64,000 bases of DNA from Actinoplanes sp. DH11 (GCF_020873875.1 NZ_JAHWGU010000033.1:32529-96528), one strand, 5' to 3'. Counted from the first letter of the stretch, positions 27,517 to 36,909 are shown. Made by a program: numbers and translations. The notes: a model not told the origin generated them from the letters alone.

Positions 27517-28191
27517 CTAGACCGAGACCGCTGTGGAGCCGGACAGCCGGTCCAGGAACTGCTCCGGGCAGTCGCGCAAGTTTTCCAACCGGCCCGCCGT
27601 CAGCGCCCGGTAGGTCAGGGAGGCGGCTTCCTCCAGGTTGCGGGCCCGCTTGTGGGCCAGCTCGACGGAGTCACCCATCACCACACAACCGTGCTGGCTG
27701 AGAACCAGGCAGTCGGTGCCGTCCGCAGCCATCGCCGCGGTCAGCGACGCCAGCTCCGTGCTGCCGGGCAGCCGGAACGGGACGGTGGAGACCCGCCGCA
27801 GGTAGTAAGCATGATCGGTGGTGACGATCCGGATGTGCTCGCCGAGCGCGTCCAGCAGCAGCGCCGTCTGCGGATGCAGGTGGACCACCGCGTTGACGTC
27901 CGGCCGGGCCCGGTAGAGCGCGAGGTGCAGCGCCAGCTCGCTCGTCGGCTCGACCCGCGGCTGCGGCACCGAGCCGATCGTCACCGGTGCGCCGTCCGAG
28001 ATCCGGACGGACGCGAACGAACTCCGGTTCAGCCGGTCGAGCCAGGAACCACTCGCAGTGACCCAGACGGCGTCCTCGTCGGGGATCCGGGCGGACAGAT
28101 TGCCGCCCGAACCACACACAAGACCCGCCTGCACCACGTCGTAACCCACGTGCGCGAGCTGTTCACGCAAGTCGCCGGGGACGTAGTTCAC
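27517..28191 (-). CDS. Class II aldolase/adducin family protein
   Basis: This 224-residue protein has the fuculose-aldolase/adducin head-domain fold. GLVCGSGGNLSARI is the phosphate-binding segment and HLHPQTALLLDAL carries the zinc ligands His-x-His. DHAYYLRR and SQHGCVVMGD follow, the latter with the third His. Relatives include L-fuculose-phosphate and ribulose-phosphate aldolases and MtnB dehydratase; the substrate cannot be read from sequence. The GTG at 28189-28191 has GAGGAGGAA directly upstream, which decides the start over an in-frame start 45 bp upstream. Single gene between two terminators. Confidence 0.87.
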   Translation of the reverse strand: MNYVPGDLREQLAHVGYDVVQAGLVCGSGGNLSARIPDEDAVWVTASGSWLDRLNRSSFASVRISDGAPVTIGSVPQPRVEPTSELALHLALYRARPDVNAVVHLHPQTALLLDALGEHIRIVTTDHAYYLRRVSTVPFRLPGSTELASLTAAMAADGTDCLVLSQHGCVVMGDSVELAHKRARNLEEAASLTYRALTAGRLENLRDCPEQFLDRLSGSTAVSV

Positions 28192-28259
28192 CCGTTCCTC
28201 CTCAGGTCCGCCCAAGTCCTCTTCGGGTCCGCCCAAGTGGACTGGGATGAAGTCCTCGG

Positions 28260-28295
28260 CCTGGCGTCACGCCCCCATGCTTCAGTGACGCCAGG
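28260..28295 (-). terminator. Terminator after the ArsR gene
   Basis: An 11-bp perfect stem (CCTGGCGTCAC and complement) with a 14-nt loop, 14 bp downstream of the arsR-type stop. Confidence 0.65.
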
Positions 28296-28309
28296 CGTTT
28301 CCCAACGGA

Positions 28310-28687
28310 TCAGCGGGCCTTCTTGGTGGCCCGCTTGCGCGGCGGGGTGAGCAGGTCCGCAATGGTCGCGATTGCGGTCGGCACCAGGCGGTAGTACGCC
28401 CAGACACCGCGCTTCTCGCGCTCCAGCAGACCAGCCTCCGTCAGGATCCGGAGGTGGTGGCTCACCGTGGGCTGCGAGAGCCCCAGGGGAGCCGTGAGGT
28501 CGCAGACACACGCCTCGCCATCCGTCGCGGACTGGATGAGGCTCAGCAGCCGCAGCCGGGCCGGGTCGGCGAGTGCCTTGAGCACTCCCGCCAGCCGCTC
28601 GGCGTCGGCGCGTTCAATCGGCTCGCCGGCAAGCGGCGAGATTTGAGGCATTGTCATTTCCGCCAACGCAGTTCCCACGATCTCCAT
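28310..28687 (-). CDS. ArsR/SmtB-family metal-responsive repressor
   Basis: This ~125-residue winged-helix repressor has the core ALADPARLRLLSLIQSA, the recognition helix LGLSQPTVSHHLRIL and the wing LLEREKRGVWAYYRL. ACVCDLTAPL preserves the alpha3 Cys-x-Cys metal site of ArsR (ELCVCDL type), so it probably senses As(III), Sb(III) or another soft metal. The C-terminal tail RKRATKKAR is basic. The start is uncertain: ATG 28687 sits immediately after GGAAGG; GTG 28678 or ATG 28657 are alternatives. No arsenite pump is adjacent. Nothing that it controls is obvious apart from the flanking gap and downstream aldolase-like gene. Confidence 0.85.
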   Translation of the reverse strand: MEIVGTALAEMTMPQISPLAGEPIERADAERLAGVLKALADPARLRLLSLIQSATDGEACVCDLTAPLGLSQPTVSHHLRILTEAGLLEREKRGVWAYYRLVPTAIATIADLLTPPRKRATKKAR

Positions 28688-29540
28688 CCTTCCACCAACT
28701 GCATCGATTCTCCTGCATGTGTGCAGGAACGAACCGGCTAACTTTCGGGCCGTAAGGCCGAGATCGCCCGCCGGGTCGGCCGACCGGTGAGGCGCTCCGG
28801 CAACCCGCACCGCCCCAGCTTCCGGCCGTCCTCGACCACGACACCGACTTCGGTCTCTGCCTCCTGCAACGCCTCAGCCGCCATCTGGTCGCTACCTATC
28901 CGTGTCGAGCTCTCGATCCCCGTCTCCGGAGTGAGGCGGGCCACATTGTCAATTCGTCGATTGTTTCGGTTCACCGATCTCGGACGATGACCCGCAACAG
29001 AACGCATCCAGACCATCACGCCGCACTGCGCGATCTTTTGGTAGCCACACTCCGAACCCAACAGCTCACGACCCGATGAAAGCACGACGCCACGCTGCGC
29101 GACGGCCATTCAGTGATGAATTTACGCAGGTCTTGCCGTGCCGTCATGACATCGAGCGTACTGGCTGGAAGGAAACCGGAATCTTTCGCCCCGCCGGGGC
29201 GGAACGGAACTATTGACCCAGGGCTTTGCCGGGCTCTGTAAAGAAGGTTTACCGATCGTCCATCGGCGCTCGACCTTTCCACGGACCATAGACGCTGCTC
29301 AAAGAAGGTAACGTCGCCACGGTACCTCCGCGCACCTCAGGATCACCTGGTGGCTGCGCTGTGAGACTGCTGTGAGGGTTCGGAATCACGTTTGCCCGTC
29401 CAGGCGAAAACACGCACCGGTCGGCCGATCTCCATCTATCCGGACAGCCGATCGGGTGACGCCCGCAGAAACGCACCGTACCCGTTCGAGTGACCCACAG
29501 TCGTCGATGCCGGACCGGATAGGGTTTGTTACTGGCCGGT
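28688..29540. other. 853-bp gap with lower GC and no convincing gene
   Basis: The right two-thirds (about 28950-29540) is noticeably AT-richer than the rest of the window. A minus-strand frame ending at 28738 could encode a 48-residue peptide starting MAAEALQEAETEVGVVVEDG with good third-position GC, but it lacks a clear Shine-Dalgarno and the opposite strand looks equally biased. No tRNA or other structured RNA was recognised. The segment may carry promoters for arsR and the membrane gene or a decayed insert. Confidence 0.5.
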
Positions 29541-30524
29541 TCAGTCCGAAGGTCGTGACCAGTACTCGTCTTCCGGCCTCGGCGCGGGCTTCTCCATCAC
29601 CGACTTGTGATCCCCTTCGGACGGACTTTGATCCGAACGCGGGTATTGATCCGGAGAATGTGGTCCAGCCCACGGTGATGATGTGACGGGAGACTCACTC
29701 GATGGGTATACGGGTCCGTTCCCGCCGTCACCCTGATTCCACATCGCTCCCGCCGAGCCCGGGCCGCCGGCTGCCCACGGTCCGCCCGATGCCGCCGGGC
29801 CGCCGGTCGCCCACGGTCCGCCCGATGCCGCCGGGCCGCCGGGGTGGCCTAGTGCGCCGGGCACGCCCGCCGGGGTGCCGCTCGTGGGGTGCCAGGGTGC
29901 CGCTCCGGCCGTACCCCAGGAATTTCCTTCCGCGCTCCTTGCCGCAGCCGCGCCGCCGAAGAACGCGCGCGGGGTGAGGAGCAGGAGGAAGGCGACCAAG
30001 ATGTACGCGATGACCTGCGCCACCGCCACCACGGCGTTCAAGCCGATCCAGCCGCCCGGATAGGCGTCGTTCAGAGCGAAACCCAGCGACCCCGGCACCG
30101 CGTCACCGGACTGCTGGGCCCCGATCGCCGCGACCGCGCCGCAACCGCCCAGCACACCGAGCACGCAGAGCCCGAGCGTGACACCCCAGGCCACCCGGCT
30201 GCCCCGCCGCAAACCCAGGCCGAGCACCACGAACAGTGCCACAACGAGCACCGCCACCACCGCACCCACTGCGGAGACGAGCCAGACGACCGCGATGAAG
30301 TTCTCCGCCAGCTCGGACCCGGCAGTGGCGTCCCGGAACCGTCCTACCGTGCCCGGCGTCACCGCGACCATGCTGACCGCGTAGGCCAGCCCCGCCACCG
30401 CCATGGTCCAGAGCAGAGCGACCGCAACAGTGATCGAAGCCGGTCGGGCTGCGGGCCGGGGCGGCGCGGGGTACTGATTCTGCGGCGGCGAGGCCGGTGA
30501 GGGTGGCTGGGCGACGTACGACAT
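29541..30524 (-). CDS. Four-helix membrane protein with proline/glycine-rich tail
   Basis: The 327-residue product has a short Pro-rich N-terminus (MSYVAQPPSPASPPQNQYP) and hydrophobic helices around residues 30-52, 75-102, 113-137 and 158-182. Then comes ~145 residues of low-complexity Pro/Gly/Ser sequence with repeated GGPAASGGPWA units, ending EDEYWSRPSD. ATG with GGGAG 8 nt upstream. The architecture is the same as the next gene on this strand, so they may be distant paralogues. The function is unknown. Confidence 0.75.
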   Translation of the reverse strand: MSYVAQPPSPASPPQNQYPAPPRPAARPASITVAVALLWTMAVAGLAYAVSMVAVTPGTVGRFRDATAGSELAENFIAVVWLVSAVGAVVAVLVVALFVVLGLGLRRGSRVAWGVTLGLCVLGVLGGCGAVAAIGAQQSGDAVPGSLGFALNDAYPGGWIGLNAVVAVAQVIAYILVAFLLLLTPRAFFGGAAAARSAEGNSWGTAGAAPWHPTSGTPAGVPGALGHPGGPAASGGPWATGGPAASGGPWAAGGPGSAGAMWNQGDGGNGPVYPSSESPVTSSPWAGPHSPDQYPRSDQSPSEGDHKSVMEKPAPRPEDEYWSRPSD

Positions 30525-30809
30525 CGATGGGCTCCCGCAGTGGTCGGCTGGCCAAAACCTACCGCCTGCAGCGGGGGAAAGTGGGCGGACTGCCCAGGGT
30601 GCGCGGACAGGTGGCTACCGGTCACCGGCGGGTCACCGGCCGTCCGCTCACGGGGACCCGTGCGGCCGCGCGGCCCGGGCCTCGGCGAGCACATCGCGCA
30701 GCCGGTGGGACGAGCAGGCGCAGGGTCGGCCCAACCAGCGGCGCGCGGGTACCGCCCCGACCCGGCGGCAGCCTCGTCCGGTCCGGGGGGCGGCCTCTGT
30801 GTTCAAAAA
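30525..30809. other. Intergenic segment, nothing recognised
   Basis: About 285 bp of GC-rich sequence between two membrane-protein genes on the same strand. No gene, repeat or clear promoter found; it should contain the promoter of the downstream minus-strand gene. Confidence 0.4.
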
Positions 30810-30844
30810 CGGACCGGCTCGTCCTTTGCAGGCGAGCCGGTCCG
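30810..30844 (-). terminator. Intrinsic terminator with T-run
   Basis: A perfect 12-bp stem (CGGACCGGCTCG and complement, 11-nt loop) followed on the minus strand by GTTTTTGAAC, 8 bp after the stop of the upstream gene. One of the few hairpins here with a real T-tract. Confidence 0.85.
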
Positions 30845-30851
30845 GTGTTCG

Positions 30852-32408
30852 TCAGGCCGGGTCGTCCGGCCGGCGCTGCGGTTGGTCGCTTCCGGGCTGG
30901 TCGGAGGCCTCCCTACCGGGAACCGCAGGCGAATCCCCGGCCGGAAAAGCCGCCGGCAGATCGCCAGGTGATTGGCCGGCGGCAGCAGCCGGCGGCTGAT
31001 CCAGCGGCTCGGCCGGTGTCCGGTCCGTGGCCGGCGGCGGGGCCCAGGGGTCACTCGGCGGCTGGCTGGCGGGCGGACCGGCGAGTGCCGGCGAACCGCC
31101 GGGTGCGGCGTCCGAACCTGCCGGCGGGAAACCCGGCACCGTGGAATCGCTCGGTGCGGGGAAGCCCGGTGCTGCAGGCCCGGTCTGCGGGTAGTCCTGG
31201 CCCGCCTGCGGCGAAGAAGCCGGCAGGCCGAATGCGGGCGGTGCGGATGCGGGCGGCGCGGATGCCGGCGTGTGGGTTCCGGTCTGGCCGGGGTACGGCG
31301 GAAGCCCCGGCGCCGGCTGCCCGGGCTCACCGTATTGCTCGGGTGACCCGAGGTGGCTCGCCTCGCCCGGCTGGCCGGGATGCGGCGGGAACTGTCCAGG
31401 CGCGGGGAACGCCGGCCCACCCGGATAGGGCTGCTCCGGGAATCCGGGCCCGCCGGGATAGGGCAGTCCGGCGAAGCCAGGTCCGCCCGGATAGGGCTGT
31501 CCAGGGAACCCGGGTCCGCCGGGATAAGGCTGTCCGGGGATTCCAGGCCCGCCCGGATAGGGCTGCCCAGGGAACCCAGGCCCACTCGGATAAGGCGCCC
31601 CGGAGAACGGCGCGGGGCCAGGCTGCCCCGGGTATGCCGGCCCGCCCGACAACGGCTGGCCGGTCACGTCAGGCGCCGCGTAGGGCGACGCCTCGGAACC
31701 GTGAGCGCCGGCCGGCGGCCCATAAGGACCGGCAGGCCCGTAGGCGGCAGGGCCGTAGGCACCGGGATGACCAGGCATCCCCGGGTACGGCTGCCCGTAC
31801 GACGGTCCGCCGTAAGGGCCCGGATATCCCCCGTACCCCACACCTCGCTTGCGGAAGAACGCGTTCGACGCCGGCAACGCCAGCAGCACGATCACGGCGA
31901 GCAGCGCGCCCACGGTGAGCAGGGTGAGCGCCCAGAGCGCCGGGTCGTACCAGCCCGGCAAGGACTCCGACACCTGGGCTTCGACCTGGCTGTCGCTGGG
32001 GACGCCGGCCCCTTCGGCGGTGACCGCACTGCCGGCCGCGTTGGTCAGGCTGAGCGCGTTGCAGCAGAGTCCGATGCCGGCGAAGACCCAGGTGGTGATC
32101 CGGGAGGCGTTGTGGCCGCGGCTGTTGAAGAACGACAGCACCGCCAGACCGATGGCGATCACCCCGTACATCAGGGCGATGACGACCATGACAGCGGTCG
32201 TGGCGGCCTCGACGTCGATGCCGGTCCCCGCGTACGCGTCGTTGTAGGCGTCACGCGCCCCGCCCAGGGTGAGCAGCGTGATGAGTGCGCTCGCCAACTG
32301 CAGGAAAGCTACTCCGTAGAGCAGGAACGACGAGGTCGTCACGACACCGGGCCGCCGTGGACGCGCGGCCGGTGCCGGGTTTGGGGTGGGATATATGGGA
32401 ACGGTCAC
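30852..32408 (-). CDS. Four-helix membrane protein with long PG-rich repeat tail
   Basis: This 518-residue protein has four hydrophobic helices in residues ~25-210 (for example SSFLLYGVAFLQLASALITL and ALWALTLLTVGALLAVIVLL). Then ~300 residues of Pro/Gly-rich tail include at least five copies of an 11-residue unit of the form GFPGQPYPGGP. The GTG at 32406-32408 is chosen because GAGGAGGGCA lies just upstream; an ATG 21 bp earlier overlaps that site. The N-terminal motif VPIYPTPNP precedes the first helix. The function is unknown. The tail is encoded by 33-bp tandem repeats at about 31400-31620. Confidence 0.75.
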   Translation of the reverse strand: MTVPIYPTPNPAPAARPRRPGVVTTSSFLLYGVAFLQLASALITLLTLGGARDAYNDAYAGTGIDVEAATTAVMVVIALMYGVIAIGLAVLSFFNSRGHNASRITTWVFAGIGLCCNALSLTNAAGSAVTAEGAGVPSDSQVEAQVSESLPGWYDPALWALTLLTVGALLAVIVLLALPASNAFFRKRGVGYGGYPGPYGGPSYGQPYPGMPGHPGAYGPAAYGPAGPYGPPAGAHGSEASPYAAPDVTGQPLSGGPAYPGQPGPAPFSGAPYPSGPGFPGQPYPGGPGIPGQPYPGGPGFPGQPYPGGPGFAGLPYPGGPGFPEQPYPGGPAFPAPGQFPPHPGQPGEASHLGSPEQYGEPGQPAPGLPPYPGQTGTHTPASAPPASAPPAFGLPASSPQAGQDYPQTGPAAPGFPAPSDSTVPGFPPAGSDAAPGGSPALAGPPASQPPSDPWAPPPATDRTPAEPLDQPPAAAAGQSPGDLPAAFPAGDSPAVPGREASDQPGSDQPQRRPDDPA

Positions 32409-32747
32409 ACTGCCCTCCTCTAGATCCATTTACGGTATCGGTCGGAGGCCATCTACCGCGACCGCGCCTCACGGTCTGCGACGGTGTGGCAGCATCGGGC
32501 GACGATGGTCCGAAAAACCCGCAAACCGTCGCTCTTTCGGGGGGCGACACCCTGCGACACGCCCGCCTACACTTCGATGCCGTGGCGTCCAGCTGGCAGC
32601 AGAGATCTCCGGCGGACCGCCTTGCCCGCACGAGTCGCCCGCCCCGCGCAGAGCGCGCCGGGGCCGTGGCAGACCGGCTTCAGGCACCCATCCCATCAGG
32701 CCGGCCGCGTGACCGCACCGCGGCGGCCCCAGATCTGACAAGGACCG
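32409..32747. other. 339-bp divergent intergenic region
   Basis: Lies between the minus-strand membrane gene and a small plus-strand gene. It contains no gene that I can support and no recognised riboswitch. The stretch with CCGAAAAACCCGC near 32510 is AT-richer than its surroundings. Confidence 0.4.
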
Positions 32748-32933
32748 GTGAGTCCCATGCCCCACGCCGACACCCTGACCGTCGTCCACCATGACGACAC
32801 CCGGACCCGCTTCAAGGACGTGCGATATCAGCTCCACCGCAACGGGATCAGAATCTGGTCCGCGGACGGCGAGCACGCCATCACGGACATTCTGATGACA
32901 CACGCCTACCGGCAACGGGGAGCGGACATCTGA
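32748..32933 (+). CDS. Small hypothetical protein
   Basis: At most 61 residues (MSPMPHADTLTVVHHDDTRT...), with a compact beta-like pattern: DTRTRFKDVRYQLHRNGIRIWSA. It starts at GTG 32748 or ATG 32757; AAGGA lies 3 nt before the first and 12 nt before the second. It is followed 6 nt later by a very strong hairpin shared with clpB. I do not recognise the family. Confidence 0.6.
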   Translation: MSPMPHADTLTVVHHDDTRTRFKDVRYQLHRNGIRIWSADGEHAITDILMTHAYRQRGADI

Positions 32934-32938
32934 AAATG

Positions 32939-32970
32939 ACAGGGGCCCCGGGGAAACCCGGGGCCCCTGT
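32939..32970. terminator. Bidirectional terminator of the small gene and clpB
   Basis: A perfect 14-bp stem (ACAGGGGCCCCGGG and complement) with a GAAA tetraloop lies between the two converging stops (32933 and 32974). Confidence 0.85.
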
Positions 32971-32973
32971 TCG

Positions 32974-35562
32974 TCAGGCGCCGCGCCGGACGGTGAGACC
33001 GTCCTTGTTCTCGTTCAGCGTGACCTGCACGAGGTCGCCGTCCCGGATGTCGCCGCCGAGCAGCGCCTTGGCGAGCAGGTCGCCGATGGTGGACTGCACC
33101 AGGCGCCGCAGCGGCCGGGCGCCGTAGATCGGGTCGTACCCGTGCTCGCCCAGCCAGTCCACCGCCTCGGGCGCCACCTCGAGGTCGAGCCGCCGTTCGG
33201 CGAGTCGGCTGCGCAGCCGGCCGAGCTGGATGTCGACGATCGCGGTGAGGTCGGCCTTGGTGAGCGCGTGGAAGACCACGATGTCGTCGAGCCGGTTCAG
33301 GAACTCGGGCTTGAAGTGTGCCCGCACGGCGGCGAGCACCTCGTCGCGGCGTTCCTCGTCGCCCATCGTGAAGTCGGCGTTCGCCGAGCCGAGGTTCGAC
33401 GTGAGCACCAGGATGGCGTTGCGGAAGTCGACGGTCCGGCCCTGACCGTCGGTGAGCCGCCCGTCGTCGAGCACCTGGAGCAGCAGGTCGAAGACGTCCG
33501 GGTGGGCTTTTTCCACCTCGTCGAGCAGGACCACGCTGTACGGGCGGCGACGCACCGCCTCGGTCAGCTGGCCGCCCTCCTCGTACCCCACGTAGCCGGG
33601 CGGGGCACCGACCAGCCGGGCCACCGAGTGCTTCTCGCCGTACTCGCTCATGTCGATGCGGACCATGGCCCGCTCGTCGTCGAAGAGGAACCCGGCCAGC
33701 GCCTTGGCAAGCTCCGTCTTGCCGACACCGGTGGGGCCGAGGAAGAGGAAGCTGCCGGTGGGGCGATCCGGGTCGGCGATGCCGGCCCGGGCCCGGCGGA
33801 CGGCGCTCGCCACCGCGGCCACCGCCTCCTGCTGGCCGATCACCTTGGCCTGCAGCGACTCCTCCATCCGGAGCAGCTTGGCGGTCTCGCCCTCCATCAT
33901 CCGGCCGGCCGGGATGCCGGTCCACGCGGAGACGACCTCGGCGATGTCGTCGGCGCCGACCTCCTCCTTGACCATCGGCGGCTCGGATTTCTCGTCCTCG
34001 GCCTCGGAGGCTTCCCGGATCCCCTTCTCCAGGGCCGGAATGATCTCGTAGAGCAGCCGGGACGCCTCGAGCAACTCGCCGTCGCGCTGGGCGCGCTCCT
34101 GGGCCGCCTTCGCCTCGTCGAGCCGCTTCTTCAGCTCACCGACCCGGTTCAGGCCGCTGCGTTCGCGTTCCCAGCGGGCGGTGAGCGCGGTCAGGTCCTC
34201 CTCGCGGTCGGCGAGGTCGCGCTCCAGTTTCTCCAGCCGGGCCACCGAGGCGGGGTCGGTCTCCTTGCCGAGCGCGAGCCTCTCCACCCGCATCCGGTCG
34301 ACCTGGCGCTGAAGCTGGTCCAGCTCGACCGGCCGGGAGTCGATCTCCATGCGCAGCCGGGACGCGGCCTCGTCGATCAGGTCGATCGCCTTGTCCGGCA
34401 GGAACCGGTCGCTGATGTAGCGATCGGAGAGGCTGGCCGCGGCGACCAGCGCGGCGTCGGTGATCTGCACGCGGTGGTGCGCCTCGTAACGGCCCTTGAG
34501 ACCGCGCAGGATGCCGATGGTGTCCTCGACCGTCGGCTCGCCCACCACGACGGGCTGGAAGCGGCGCTCCAGGGCCGGGTCCTTCTCGATGTGCTCGCGG
34601 TACTCGTCGAGGGTGGTGGCGCCGACCATCCGCAGCTCACCGCGGGCCAGCATCGGCTTGAGCATGTTGCCGGCGTCCATCGAGCCCTCGCCCTTGCCGG
34701 CGCCGACGACCGTGTGCAGCTCGTCGAGGAACGTGACGACCTGCCCGTTGGATCCGCGGATCTCCTCGAGAACGCTCTTGAGGCGCTCCTCGAACTGGCC
34801 GCGGTACTGCGCGCCGGCGACCATCGCGCCGAGGTCGAGCGAGACCAGCTTCTTGTCGCGCAGGGTCTCCGGCACGTCGCCGGCCACGATCCGCTGGGCC
34901 AGGCCTTCCACGATCGCGGTCTTGCCGACGCCCGGCTCACCGATCAGCACCGGGTTGTTCTTGGTACGCCGGGAGAGCACCTGCACCACCCGGCGGATCT
35001 CCGCGTCCCGCCCGATAACCGGGTCGATCTTGCCGTCCCGGGCCAGCGCGGTCAGGTCGACGCTGTATTTCTCCAGCGACTTGTAGGTCTGCTCCGGGTC
35101 GGCGGTGGTGACCCGCCGCTCCCCACCGCGCACCTGCGGGAACGCGGCGACCAGCGCCTCCTCGGTGGCGCCGGCGCTCTGCAGTGCCTGACCGACCGCA
35201 CCGCCGACCCGGGCCAGGCCGGCCAGCAGGTGCTCGGTGGACACGTATTCGTCACCGAGCGGCTTGGCGATCAGGTCGGCCGAACCGATGGCGTTGACGA
35301 ACTCCCGGGAAAGACTGGGCTCCGCGGTGCTGGCGCCGCGCGCGGACGGCAGCTGTTCGAGCGCGCGGGCGGCGGATCGGCGGATGTCCGCGGGATTGGC
35401 CCCGACCGCCCGCAGCAGCGCGGTCGCGGTCGAGCCGCCGGTGTCGAGCAGCGACAGCAGCATGTGCCACGGCTCGACCGTGGCATGCCCGCGGCTGCCG
35501 GCGTCGGCGACCGCGGAAGTGATCACTTCGCGGCTCTTGGTGGTCAAGCGTTCGGTGTTCAT
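32974..35562 (-). CDS. clpB: ATP-dependent chaperone ClpB
   Basis: This 862-residue Hsp100 disaggregase works with DnaK-DnaJ-GrpE to rescue aggregated proteins. Domains: Clp_N repeats (about 10-145), AAA-1 with Walker A GEPGVGKT (208-215), a coiled-coil middle domain (about 400-520; VARLEKLERDLADREEDL), AAA-2 with GPTGVGKT, and the C-terminal D2-small domain. The ATG at 35560-35562 has GGGGAG 3 nt upstream; the in-frame start 45 bp earlier overlaps the HAIR operator. A HAIR box 31 bp upstream indicates repression by HspR, whose gene lies 4 kb away. Confidence 0.97.
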   Translation of the reverse strand: MNTERLTTKSREVITSAVADAGSRGHATVEPWHMLLSLLDTGGSTATALLRAVGANPADIRRSAARALEQLPSARGASTAEPSLSREFVNAIGSADLIAKPLGDEYVSTEHLLAGLARVGGAVGQALQSAGATEEALVAAFPQVRGGERRVTTADPEQTYKSLEKYSVDLTALARDGKIDPVIGRDAEIRRVVQVLSRRTKNNPVLIGEPGVGKTAIVEGLAQRIVAGDVPETLRDKKLVSLDLGAMVAGAQYRGQFEERLKSVLEEIRGSNGQVVTFLDELHTVVGAGKGEGSMDAGNMLKPMLARGELRMVGATTLDEYREHIEKDPALERRFQPVVVGEPTVEDTIGILRGLKGRYEAHHRVQITDAALVAAASLSDRYISDRFLPDKAIDLIDEAASRLRMEIDSRPVELDQLQRQVDRMRVERLALGKETDPASVARLEKLERDLADREEDLTALTARWERERSGLNRVGELKKRLDEAKAAQERAQRDGELLEASRLLYEIIPALEKGIREASEAEDEKSEPPMVKEEVGADDIAEVVSAWTGIPAGRMMEGETAKLLRMEESLQAKVIGQQEAVAAVASAVRRARAGIADPDRPTGSFLFLGPTGVGKTELAKALAGFLFDDERAMVRIDMSEYGEKHSVARLVGAPPGYVGYEEGGQLTEAVRRRPYSVVLLDEVEKAHPDVFDLLLQVLDDGRLTDGQGRTVDFRNAILVLTSNLGSANADFTMGDEERRDEVLAAVRAHFKPEFLNRLDDIVVFHALTKADLTAIVDIQLGRLRSRLAERRLDLEVAPEAVDWLGEHGYDPIYGARPLRRLVQSTIGDLLAKALLGGDIRDGDLVQVTLNENKDGLTVRRGA

Positions 35563-35592
35563 CTGCTCCCCTGATCGATTCCCAACCAAAGA

Positions 35593-35613
35593 CTTGAGCG
35601 TATGCAACTCAAC
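35593..35613. promoter_or_regulatory. HAIR operator (HspR box) of clpB
   Basis: CTTGAGC-N7-ACTCAAC matches the established HspR consensus CTTGAGT-N7-ACTCAAG at 12 of 14 positions. It lies between clpB and the divergent MFS gene and may influence both. Confidence 0.85.
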
Positions 35614-35691
35614 TTTAGCGCGTGCCGGAAAACGGTGACGACCACCACCGGTAGGGGGCCCGAACAGGTAAGAACCCGTAACGTACGAGCT

Positions 35692-36909
35692 GTGTCGCTG
35701 CCCTCCCTGACGCGACGGCTCTTCCCGCTAGGCCTCGTCTTCCTCACCTCCGGCATCGCCACCGCCGTGGTCGGTCCCTTCCTCGGGCTCTTCCTCAGCA
35801 CCGCGGTCGACGCCAGCCCGGTCCAGGTCACCGTCTTCCTGATGGTGGCCTCCCTCTCCGGCGTCGCGATGTCCTGGGCGATCGGCCGGATCTCCGACCG
35901 CCGCCCGATGCGACGCCTGCTGCTTGTCGTCGCCGCCCTCGCCGGCTGCGTCGGCACCGGTCTCACCGCGGTCGTCCGCGACTACTGGGTGCTGCTCGCG
36001 CTCACCGCGACGGCGACGGCGATCGCCGGGTCGCTCTACCCACAATCGTTCGCGTACGCGAGACAGGTGCTCCAACGCGACGATCCGAGCCGGGCCGCGA
36101 TGGGAATCAGTACCCTGCGCACGGTCTTCTCGATCGCCTGGGTCGGCGGTCCCACGCTTGCGGCGTTCCTGCTCGAGGCCGGCGACTTCAGCTGGGTCTA
36201 CGGCGCGGCCGCCCTGATGTACCTGATCGCCGCGCTGGTGGCGATCCGCTGGTTGCCGGAGATGGAGGCGCCGGCGTCACCGCGCGCGGAGGACGGACCG
36301 GTCTCCTCCCGGGCGCCGCGGGTGCTCATCCCGATCCTGGTCGGGTTCACCCTGCTCCAGACGGCGATGGTCCTCGGCGTGCAGGCGATGCCGCTGTTCA
36401 CCAGCACGGAGCTGAACGGCTCGATCGGCGACGCCGGCCTGATCCTCGGGCTCTGCGCCGCCCTGGAGATCCCGCTGATGCTGGGCTTCGGCTGGCTCTC
36501 CACCCGGGTGCCGCTCCGCGTCATCATCCTGGCCGGCACGGTCTGCGCGGTGATCTACCAGGCGCTGGCCCTCAGCGCCACGTCGATCTGGATGCTCACC
36601 GCCGCCCAGCTGCCGAACGCGCTGTTCATCGCCGCGACGTCGGGCCTGGGCATCTCGTACGTGCAGGACATGATGCCCCGCTTCCCGGGGCGGGCCACCA
36701 CCATGTTCACCAACACCTTCCCGATCGGGAACATCCTGGCCGCGCCGCTCTTCGGCCTTTCCCAGCAGTACGGGTTCCGCCTCGCGTTCGGCCTGAACCT
36801 GGGACTCTGCGTGCTCGGGCTCGTGCTGCTGGCGCTGGCCCGGTCCCGCCCGGCCGACACGCCGCAACCGACCAACTTCGATCAAGAGAAGGCCACTGAA
36901 CAGGCGTAA
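35692..36909 (+). CDS. MFS transporter, sugar-efflux (SET)-like
   Basis: This 405-residue protein has 12 predicted helices with a loop between helix 6 and 7 (MEAPASPRAEDGPVSS). The MFS motif A-type loop is present after helix 2 as GRISDRRPMRR. Sequence style (FPLGLVFLTSGIATAVVGPF, NTFPIGNILAAPLFGLS) resembles the SET family, which exports sugars or drugs. The GTG at 35692 lies 7 nt after TAACGT without a Shine-Dalgarno, suggesting a leaderless mRNA; the open frame extends 30 codons farther into the HAIR region, where a start would be incompatible with that promoter. Substrate unknown. Confidence 0.85.
   Translation: MSLPSLTRRLFPLGLVFLTSGIATAVVGPFLGLFLSTAVDASPVQVTVFLMVASLSGVAMSWAIGRISDRRPMRRLLLVVAALAGCVGTGLTAVVRDYWVLLALTATATAIAGSLYPQSFAYARQVLQRDDPSRAAMGISTLRTVFSIAWVGGPTLAAFLLEAGDFSWVYGAAALMYLIAALVAIRWLPEMEAPASPRAEDGPVSSRAPRVLIPILVGFTLLQTAMVLGVQAMPLFTSTELNGSIGDAGLILGLCAALEIPLMLGFGWLSTRVPLRVIILAGTVCAVIYQALALSATSIWMLTAAQLPNALFIAATSGLGISYVQDMMPRFPGRATTMFTNTFPIGNILAAPLFGLSQQYGFRLAFGLNLGLCVLGLVLLALARSRPADTPQPTNFDQEKATEQA

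Noticed and set aside
28738..29109. 123-codon minus-strand frame in the low-GC gap
   Set aside because: No start signal or domain; only the last ~48 codons have coding-like bias and the opposite strand scores similarly. Mentioned in the gap entry only.
32409..32747. Riboswitch upstream of the small gene
   Set aside because: No match that I could recognise to ydaO, cobalamin, TPP or other common aptamers; a covariance search would be needed.
32284..32800. Overlapping plus-strand frames in the gap before the small gene at 32748
   Set aside because: Arg/Pro-rich composition, no ribosome site, and overlap with the start of the minus-strand membrane gene.
33142..35574. 810-codon plus-strand frame opposite clpB
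   Set aside because: It is antisense to an intact clpB and has no ribosome site or domain.
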